Program-made: the position numbers and the translations under genes
NCBI GenBank assembly: GCA_902524245.1
Contig: CABZCN010000002.1
Location: forward strand, 62,001 to 126,000
Reading direction: 5' to 3'
Length of the DNA: 64,000 nt
Source of the DNA: an uncultured Alphaproteobacteria bacterium
Lineage (GTDB): Bacteria; Pseudomonadota; Alphaproteobacteria; HIMB59
The notes under the pieces: generated by a model
The model's input: the letters and a program-made list of their open reading frames with translations, nothing else
Database searches by the model: none
What the model was told of the DNA's origin: nothing
Shown: positions 58,383 to 64,000 of the stretch, piece by piece
Layout of the letters: each line of letters starts with the position of its first letter
Position numbering within the stretch: position 1 is the first letter of the stretch

Positions 58383-59095
58383 TTTTTATAAATTAATCGA
58401 TTTACTCTATCTAAATCCTCTTGTGTATCAACTCCCAAAATCTCTTCTTTAATAATCGAAATTCCAATTTTATCATTTTCAATTATTCGAAGTTGTTCGA
58501 GTTTCTCACTAAGCTCTCTTTTAGTAGGAGATAAAGAGATAAAATTTGATAAAAAATCCTTATGATACCCATAGACACCAATGTGATGAAAAATACTCTT
58601 ATTAACTTTCTGTTTGTCATCTAATGTTCTCGAAAAATCTAAAGCACAATTATTTTCATCAATTAAGACTTTCACTTTAGAGCTATTATGAGCTTCATTT
58701 AAATTTACGAACGGACAAGCTAAAGAGCTCATTTGAAACTTTAGAAGTCTCTCTTTTAATAGATTTATATGATTTTCTTTAATAAATGGCATATCACCTT
58801 GGACATTAATAACATATTTTAAATGTATGCTGTCCCGCAATTTTTTTAATGCCTCTCCAATACGGTCGCTGCCTGATGGATGATTAGGATCTGTCATAAC
58901 GTACTTAAGATCCATCTTTGCACAGTACTCTTTTACCTCTTGATCACAGATAGCTAGGACTACATTTTCTGTAAAATCAATTACACTATTATAAACGTGA
59001 TGAAGCATCGGTAAGTTACCAATTTTTGCAAATGGCTTATTTGGAAATCTAGATGCCTTTAATCTTATTGGTATAATTACTACTGTATCATTCAT
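58379..59095 (-). CDS. kdsB: 3-deoxy-manno-octulosonate cytidylyltransferase
   Basis: KdsB activates KDO as CMP-KDO for lipopolysaccharide, so an LPS-bearing outer membrane is implied. The 238 residues begin VVIIPIRLKASRFPNKPFAKI, with the CMP-binding motif, then VMTDPNHPSGSDRIGEAL and INVQGDMPFIK. The order pheA-kdsB with divergent cycM is typical of Alphaproteobacteria. Confidence 0.97.
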   Translation of the reverse strand: MNDTVVIIPIRLKASRFPNKPFAKIGNLPMLHHVYNSVIDFTENVVLAICDQEVKEYCAKMDLKYVMTDPNHPSGSDRIGEALKKLRDSIHLKYVINVQGDMPFIKENHINLLKERLLKFQMSSLACPFVNLNEAHNSSKVKVLIDENNCALDFSRTLDDKQKVNKSIFHHIGVYGYHKDFLSNFISLSPTKRELSEKLEQLRIIENDKIGISIIKEEILGVDTQEDLDRVNRLIYKK

Positions 59096-59155
59096 TAATG
59101 CGACAAATATCCGTTTTAAGTGGTATATTTTTAAACATAGACTTCTCTTTCTAAT

Positions 59156-59674
59156 ATGGAAACTAATAAAATTCTAGGTGCAATAATACTTGCCTTACTT
59201 CTTGCAGCTGTATTCTCAAAAGTTGCTGATATGGCGATTCACCCTGAGTTTCCAGATGAGCTTGCATACAAAATTGAAATACCTGAAGGTGGTGTTACAA
59301 CCTCTGTAAGTGAAGAAGTGGATATTTTTGCTGTTTTACCAGATATTACACCTATGCTGGCATCAGCTAATATGCAAAATGGTGAAAAGATTTTTAAAAA
59401 ATGTGCTTCTTGCCATACTTATGTTAAAGGCGGTGAAAATAAAACTGGTCCTGCTATGTGGGGTATAGTCAATAGAGAAAAAGGATCAGCAGAGGGCTTC
59501 GCGTATTCTGGAGCACTTGCAGCATTTGGTGGCGATTGGAATGTGGAAGAGCTTAACAAATTCTTATTAAAGCCGAAAAAATATATCGCTGGCACAAAAA
59601 TGAACTATAACGGGATTAAAAAAGACCAAGATAGAGCTGATTTAATAAAGTGGCTAAGTTCTCTTAGCGATTAA
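59156..59674 (+). CDS. cycM: Membrane-anchored cytochrome c (CycM type)
   Basis: CycM carries electrons between the bc1 complex and the aa3 oxidase. The 172-residue protein has an N-terminal anchor (ILGAIILALLLAAVF), a linker, and a class I heme domain with CASCH at 83-87 and the Met ligand in AGTKMNY near 143-149. The gene is divergent from kdsB as in other Alphaproteobacteria. Confidence 0.93.
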   Translation: METNKILGAIILALLLAAVFSKVADMAIHPEFPDELAYKIEIPEGGVTTSVSEEVDIFAVLPDITPMLASANMQNGEKIFKKCASCHTYVKGGENKTGPAMWGIVNREKGSAEGFAYSGALAAFGGDWNVEELNKFLLKPKKYIAGTKMNYNGIKKDQDRADLIKWLSSLSD

Positions 59675-59712
59675 AGTTTAATTAATTATTTTTTAGAATA
59701 ACATAATTATCA

Positions 59713-61248
59713 ATGAGTTCGGTTTCAGTAGATTCGAATAAATTAAAATCCTTAATTGGCGCTTACTATGACAGAAGAATGTTGCGTATTCTTTTGTTAG
59801 GTATCATTAGTGGATTTCCATGGGTTCTTATTGCTAGCGCTTTGTCTTTATGGCTAAAAGAAGAAGGGCTTAGCAGAAGTACGATAGGATGGGCTGGTTT
59901 AATATTTGGTGTTTATGCATTTAATTTTTTGTGGGCACCAATAATTGATCGAATGAAATTACCTTTTTTAACAAATAAAATAGGACATCGAAAATCAATA
60001 ATCCTTCTTATGCAATCAATAATTTTAATTTGCTTAATTATTTGGAGCGTTCTTGAACCGACTCAAAATTTAGCATTAATAATTGGAGTAGGTTTAGCAA
60101 TTGCAATTTCATCTGCTACGCAAGATATAACAATAGATGCTTTAAGAATTGAACAAATTAAAAAAGAAGAATCAGCAAGTATGGCGGCAGGAGCTGCTAT
60201 GGCAGTCGTTGGATGGTGGACTGGATTTAAATTAGGTGGATTTGTATGTTTAGAGATTGCTGAGAAGTTAGAAAACTCAGGAGTTGATCAATATTGGCAA
60301 GTAACTTTTATTTTTTTAATGGGTATAATTGTTTTATGTAACGTAGGATTATCTTTTATTCCAGAGTCCAATAAAGAGAGATTTCAAAATATTTTAAATA
60401 CAGATGCATCTAATACGAATGTTGAGAGTGTTGTAAAGGCAAGTTATCTATTTATAGCAATTGGAGCGTTATGTTTTTTAATAGGGCAATTCTTCGAAAA
60501 AATATGGTTTACAAACGGAGGTCTTACTTTTGTTGTTATTGGTGCTGTATTTTATATTTTTTCATTTTTCATAAAAAAATTTGGTGCAGAAAATCCTATT
60601 TCTCAAACGTTTTACTACCTAAATAATGTTGTAGCAAACCCACTAAGTAGTTTTTTTAGTAATAATGGAGTTAGAATTGGAATTGCTATCTTAGCTTTTG
60701 TTTTCTTATTTAAAATTGGAGAGGCCTTTTTGGGAAGGATGAGCCTAGTTTTTTATAAAGAAATTGGTTTTTCTAAAGGGGATATAGCTATCTACTCAAA
60801 AGCAATAGGTTGGATTACTACTATTGTTTTTACTCTTATTGGAGGAGCTATTGCAATGCGATCTGGGATAATAAAAACTCTTATAATTGCAGGAATTGCA
60901 ATGTCTGCAACAAATATACTTTTTTCCCTTCTGGCGTGGATAGGACCATCGAAAGTTCTTTTTGCATTTGCAGTTATTATTGATGATCTTGCAGCTGCTT
61001 TCGCAACTGTTGCATTTGTAACGTTTATATCTCTTCTTGTTGATCGTAGCTTTACTGCTACACAATATGCTTTATTAGCCTCAGTCGGAACTGCAGGAAG
61101 GACGTTATTAGCCTCGTCTTCTGGCGCAATGGTTGATGGACTAGGAGGTGATTGGGGTTTATTCTTTATGATAACTGCTGTAATGGTAATACCATCATTG
61201 ATATGTTTGATGCTAATTAAAAATAAAATTAATTTAGTTAAAAGCTAA
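59713..61248 (+). CDS. ampG: AmpG-like muropeptide permease (MFS)
   Basis: AmpG brings anhydro-muropeptides into the cell for peptidoglycan recycling. The 511-residue protein has about 12 to 14 helices and AmpG landmarks: LLGIISGFPWVLIASALSLWL, FLWAPIIDRMKLPF, GHRKSIILLMQ, and SSATQDITIDALRIEQ. No ampC or ampR is nearby. The 3' end is 4 bases from ialB, which is convergent. Confidence 0.87.
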   Translation: MSSVSVDSNKLKSLIGAYYDRRMLRILLLGIISGFPWVLIASALSLWLKEEGLSRSTIGWAGLIFGVYAFNFLWAPIIDRMKLPFLTNKIGHRKSIILLMQSIILICLIIWSVLEPTQNLALIIGVGLAIAISSATQDITIDALRIEQIKKEESASMAAGAAMAVVGWWTGFKLGGFVCLEIAEKLENSGVDQYWQVTFIFLMGIIVLCNVGLSFIPESNKERFQNILNTDASNTNVESVVKASYLFIAIGALCFLIGQFFEKIWFTNGGLTFVVIGAVFYIFSFFIKKFGAENPISQTFYYLNNVVANPLSSFFSNNGVRIGIAILAFVFLFKIGEAFLGRMSLVFYKEIGFSKGDIAIYSKAIGWITTIVFTLIGGAIAMRSGIIKTLIIAGIAMSATNILFSLLAWIGPSKVLFAFAVIIDDLAAAFATVAFVTFISLLVDRSFTATQYALLASVGTAGRTLLASSSGAMVDGLGGDWGLFFMITAVMVIPSLICLMLIKNKINLVKS

Positions 61249-61252
61249 ATGT

Positions 61253-61756
61253 TTAATTATTTATTGAAGAATACAGTCTGTTGTAACCAGCTGTAAAACC
61301 ACTCAAAGAATATGTTATTGTTGCTTCTCGATTATCGAGGAATAAAACTTTTATCGATACTTCATTGCCTGATTTGAAAAAATTTACAAAATTTTCTCCA
61401 ATTATCTCTGCAACGAAACATGCACTTTGATTACAATAAGCATAATTAAGGTCAATAGGATTTTCATCGTCAATTTGAAACTTAATTGGGCTTTTTAAAT
61501 TTACTGCATGAGGAAAAGCTATTTGCATTTGGGTTAGTTTATCTGGATTTATAGTTATAGATAAATAGCTGACAATTTCATTTGTATTGGAGTCGACTAC
61601 AAATTCTCTTAAATCACAAATTTTTTGATTTTGCTCCGAAACACAAGTATATTGCCAAGCCTCGAAGTTTTCTTGCTCCAAAATATGACTATCTGCCAAA
61701 AGAGTGCTTATAAAAAAAAAGAAAAAAAAACTAAACTTCAACAAAAAAGAAAACAT
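61253..61756 (-). CDS. Invasion-associated locus B (IalB) family protein
   Basis: The 167-residue secreted protein has a Phe-rich signal peptide and the IalB pattern: FEAWQYTCVSEQNQKICDLRE with paired cysteines, YCNQSACFVAEI with a second pair and a GFTAGYNRL end. Despite the name, the family is widespread in non-pathogenic Alphaproteobacteria. The signal peptide is encoded by long A/T runs. Confidence 0.85.
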   Translation of the reverse strand: MFSFLLKFSFFFFFFISTLLADSHILEQENFEAWQYTCVSEQNQKICDLREFVVDSNTNEIVSYLSITINPDKLTQMQIAFPHAVNLKSPIKFQIDDENPIDLNYAYCNQSACFVAEIIGENFVNFFKSGNEVSIKVLFLDNREATITYSLSGFTAGYNRLYSSINN

Positions 61757-61786
61757 TAATTTAATCTACATCAATCAGAAAAATTG

Positions 61787-62830
61787 TTAATTTTTTAATT
61801 TAATTTGGACAATCTCATTGTTAGATCCTACTCTTATCTTTGGGCCCCATGTTGCTGATCCAGAACTCACATATAAATAATTATTTATTCTTTGGTAAAG
61901 CCCATAAATTTGAGGAAATTTAAGTTTTACAATAAAATTGAAAGGGAAGATCTGCCCATTATGAGTGTGGCCAGAAAGCATTAAATTAGCTTTAGCTGAA
62001 ACTTTTTCCCAAATAGAGGGTTTATGGACAATCAACAGATTAAATAAGTCTTTTTGAAAAAACTTTTCAAAATAAGAAATTTTTGATTTATCACTTATGT
62101 TGTCTGAGAGCCCAATTAAGTTAATACCATTTATTTTTAAGGATTCATTGTTTAGTATTTGTATTCCAACACTATCAAGATCATCAAGATGTTTTTTTGA
62201 GTTTTTAATATAGTACTCATGGTTGCCAGTAACAAAATAGATAGGTTTGTTAAGTTTTTTAAACTCTTTGAGATCTTCGATTTTGAAAGAACTACTATCA
62301 ATTAAATCACCACCAATAATTAAAAAAGATGGATCTAATTTAATGATTTCAGATACAATTTTTTTAAGTAAAGATGGGTGGTTTGAACCTATATGGACAT
62401 CACTGATAAAAACAAAATTAAAACTTTTGTCTACAAGTTCTGAATTAAATGATAGTTTTTTAATTTTAATTTTTTTTGAATTAATATACCCATAAATGAT
62501 AGTAGGGATTTGAATAAAAAAGAAAAAAATTGCTAGCTTGTAACTACTTATAATTTTAAGATATTCAAAAGCAATTAGAGGTAATATTAAGAAAAAAGAT
62601 ACTGTACCTATGCCAAATCCCTCATAAACAAAAATTTTTATAAATTTATTTGTGCTTTTTGATCTAAAATAATAAAGACATAGAGAAAATACCAAAGTAG
62701 TGGTTATAAATACCTCTGGTAGTGAAGTTGGATTACCTAGCCAAGTAGATAAAATATCAAATGGGAATATAAAAATTAAATACGAAATGAAGTAAAGAGT
62801 GATGATAGATAACATTACCCTAGATCTCAT
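61787..62830 (-). CDS. Membrane-anchored metallophosphoesterase (YkuE/YaeI-like)
   Basis: From the ATG at 62830 the protein has about 347 residues: three or four N-terminal helices, then a calcineurin-like domain with FISDVHIGSNH, IGGDLIDSSSF, FVTGNHEYY and MLSGHTHNGQIFP, which together hold the two metals. Relatives cleave UDP-lipid or other phosphoesters at the membrane. A TTG at 62869 would lengthen the overlap with the EamA gene and is less likely. Confidence 0.85.
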   Translation of the reverse strand: MRSRVMLSIITLYFISYLIFIFPFDILSTWLGNPTSLPEVFITTTLVFSLCLYYFRSKSTNKFIKIFVYEGFGIGTVSFFLILPLIAFEYLKIISSYKLAIFFFFIQIPTIIYGYINSKKIKIKKLSFNSELVDKSFNFVFISDVHIGSNHPSLLKKIVSEIIKLDPSFLIIGGDLIDSSSFKIEDLKEFKKLNKPIYFVTGNHEYYIKNSKKHLDDLDSVGIQILNNESLKINGINLIGLSDNISDKSKISYFEKFFQKDLFNLLIVHKPSIWEKVSAKANLMLSGHTHNGQIFPFNFIVKLKFPQIYGLYQRINNYLYVSSGSATWGPKIRVGSNNEIVQIKLKN

Positions 62831-63692
62831 TTTTGGTCTTATCGAAGTAAAAAAGAAGGATACCCGCAAGTATGACTATAAGTATTCCAAAATAATTATA
62901 TATGGAGGGTAATTGACTAAAAATAACCCAGCCTAAAAATACACCATAAATAATTTGGAAATAACTTGTTAGACCAAATATTGCAGAAGGTAGTGTTCTG
63001 GAACCATATATTATAGCGCTAACACCAAGTCCCGCAAAGAGACCGCCTAAAATTGATAAAGACAGGTCATTATATGTCATTATTACGAACTGAAATTTTG
63101 TTGTAAAAATAAAGATTACAACACTTACGGCCATGCTAAAAAAAGCTGCAGAATATGAAGATGTTAAATAATTATATTTACGTGTAATTAAGTGAGTCAC
63201 TGCAATACAAAAGGCACCAATAAATACATATAAAACTCCTTGAATTGATACATTACTAGAGCCGAAGGGCTCTGCTGAAATCAATACTCCAAAGAAACCC
63301 ATCAGTATTGCCATGACTCTAATAGTGTTTATATCATCGCTCAAAAAAAAATGAGACATAATTAAAAGCATTAAAGGCGAAGTGAATAAAACAGGATAAA
63401 CAATTGAAAGAGGCAGAAGTAATACTCCTTTTAAGACACAGAGAAATCCTATTGTATGCACTATGCCTCTTATAATCTGGAAAGTGTAATTTTGATTTTG
63501 ATAAAATTTAATGCCATGATTTTTAAATATAAAATAAGCTAAGGGTATTAGAGAAAATAATGCATTTAAAAATAATAATTGCAAAATAGGATATCTGTCA
63601 CCTAGAATTTTTATTACTGAGTCCATTGAAACTAGTAACACAAATCCAATTAAAGATACAAAAAAAGGTATTATAAAAACTCTGTTAATCAT
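62820..63692 (-). CDS. EamA/DMT-family transporter, second copy
   Basis: The 290-residue protein has ten predicted helices and DMT landmarks such as FKNHGIKFYQNQNYTF before the second helix pair and GSRTLPSAIFGLTSYFQIIYG near the end. It resembles the RhaT/S-adenosylmethionine-transporter-like DMT proteins in layout, but the substrate is unknown. It overlaps the metallophosphoesterase gene by 11 bases. Confidence 0.87.
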   Translation of the reverse strand: MINRVFIIPFFVSLIGFVLLVSMDSVIKILGDRYPILQLLFLNALFSLIPLAYFIFKNHGIKFYQNQNYTFQIIRGIVHTIGFLCVLKGVLLLPLSIVYPVLFTSPLMLLIMSHFFLSDDINTIRVMAILMGFFGVLISAEPFGSSNVSIQGVLYVFIGAFCIAVTHLITRKYNYLTSSYSAAFFSMAVSVVIFIFTTKFQFVIMTYNDLSLSILGGLFAGLGVSAIIYGSRTLPSAIFGLTSYFQIIYGVFLGWVIFSQLPSIYNYFGILIVILAGILLFYFDKTKNEI

Positions 63693-63711
63693 TTAAGAAA
63701 AATTAAGATCA

Positions 63712-64000
63712 TTATTTTTTTAGAGAAACACACTTTAATTCATAAGACCAGTTTTTGTCGAATTCTTTGTAAGATATTGAAAAATCTAAATCCAAATTAC
63801 TGTTAATCGACAAAATAGATGTATAGTCTTCAGTCTCATAATTAAAAATGAAATTGGGATCATTTTCGATAAGCTCATATTTTTTCTCATCAAAACTACT
63901 ATATATAAAAATTTTATCTTTTAAGTTGTTCTCTTTTAATAAATCTAATTGCGTACCAGAAACTTTTTGCTTACAGTCAAAATACTTGAGTGCATTAATG
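63712..64000 (-). CDS. C-terminal part of an unidentified protein, start outside the window
   Basis: The last 95 or so codons are readable: landmarks are KYFDCKQKVSG, IFIYSSFDEKKYE, FNYETEDYTSIL and the end WSYELKCVSLKK. Two cysteines, aromatic residues and beta-strand-like spacing suggest a secreted or periplasmic protein. No family is recognised. The stop is 19 bases upstream of the EamA start. Confidence 0.6.
   Translation of the reverse strand, partial: INALKYFDCKQKVSGTQLDLLKENNLKDKIFIYSSFDEKKYELIENDPNFIFNYETEDYTSILSINSNLDLDFSISYKEFDKNWSYELKCVSLKK

Noticed and set aside
60796-61065. Cys/Asn/Lys-rich minus-strand frame inside ampG
   Set aside because: The composition mirrors hydrophobic codons on the other strand; it is a shadow of ampG.

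Overview
The window looks like a chromosomal segment of a free-living, probably marine, streamlined alphaproteobacterium. The DNA is strongly AT-rich. Many neighbouring genes overlap by 1 to 44 bases, and convergent genes often overlap at their 3' ends. Several gene orders are typical of Alphaproteobacteria: an F1-ATPase operon atpHAGDC without Fo genes and next to priA; pheA-kdsB-cycM; yidC-engB-HAD-dapD-dapE followed by truA-fmt-def and recR-ebfC-dnaX; rplU-rpmA-obgE-proBA-nadD-rsfS-ctpA-rppH. An Irr-type Fur regulator and an IalB-family protein fit the same group. Placement near SAR11/HIMB59-like lineages is inference from composition and content only. I see no phage, IS element, CRISPR array or plasmid module.

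Layout. 1-4245 (minus): a likely operon of pncC, a PIF1-like helicase, a 57-aa membrane protein, AlaX, an EamA transporter and the start of an ABC exporter ATPase. 4250-9820 (mostly plus): a regulatory stretch with a palindrome, a 27-aa membrane ORF and two hairpins ahead of an omega-amino acid:pyruvate aminotransferase, then an aquaporin, katG and a TrpF-like protein. 9777-13929 (minus): a compact folate operon pabB-pabA-pabC-folP-folB-folK. 14000-19141: metal homeostasis, with Irr and an orphan ferric-iron binding protein, then znuA divergent from znuC-znuB-zur across a 30-bp palindrome. 19200-26411 (plus): ribosomal proteins, ObgE, proline synthesis, NAD synthesis and CtpA. 26402-33302 (minus): F1-ATPase and priA. 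33337-38502: xerC, then cysQ against cysD-cysNC, a PAPS synthesis and recycling set. 38500-44400: an accessory stretch with DUF2141, DUF1330, DUF1192, a PhyH dioxygenase, a small lipoprotein, a class I amidotransferase, a Tat-motif MBL hydrolase, a small membrane protein, a voltage-gated channel and a secreted polysaccharide-lyase-like protein. 44472-51614: tRNA-Arg, panC, rpmH-rnpA-yidD-yidC-engB, HAD, dapD, dapE and a peroxiredoxin. 51600-59095 (minus): a GT4 glycosyltransferase, truA-fmt-def, recR-ebfC-dnaX, the SRP RNA, pheA and kdsB. 59156-64000: cycM, an AmpG-like permease, IalB, a metallophosphoesterase, a second EamA transporter and the end of an unknown gene.

The observations most worth a second look are: a 10-A run in dnaX placed where slippage would make a gamma-like short product; a roughly 190-residue unrecognised N-terminal extension on CysD in a cluster suited to sulfation; a voltage-gated channel with TLSSWE in place of the usual TLESW filter; a glycosyltransferase whose conserved N-terminus requires an ATT start overlapping the truA stop; TrpE-like and altered catalytic residues in the pab genes next to a divergent TrpF; a possible aldehyde-dehydrogenase-like fragment after proA; and several small genes (2300-2473, 4435-4518, 40532-40696, 42530-42706) supported by start/stop coupling, a ribosome-binding site or a lipobox. 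No search or alignment was run; family calls rest on motifs read by eye.
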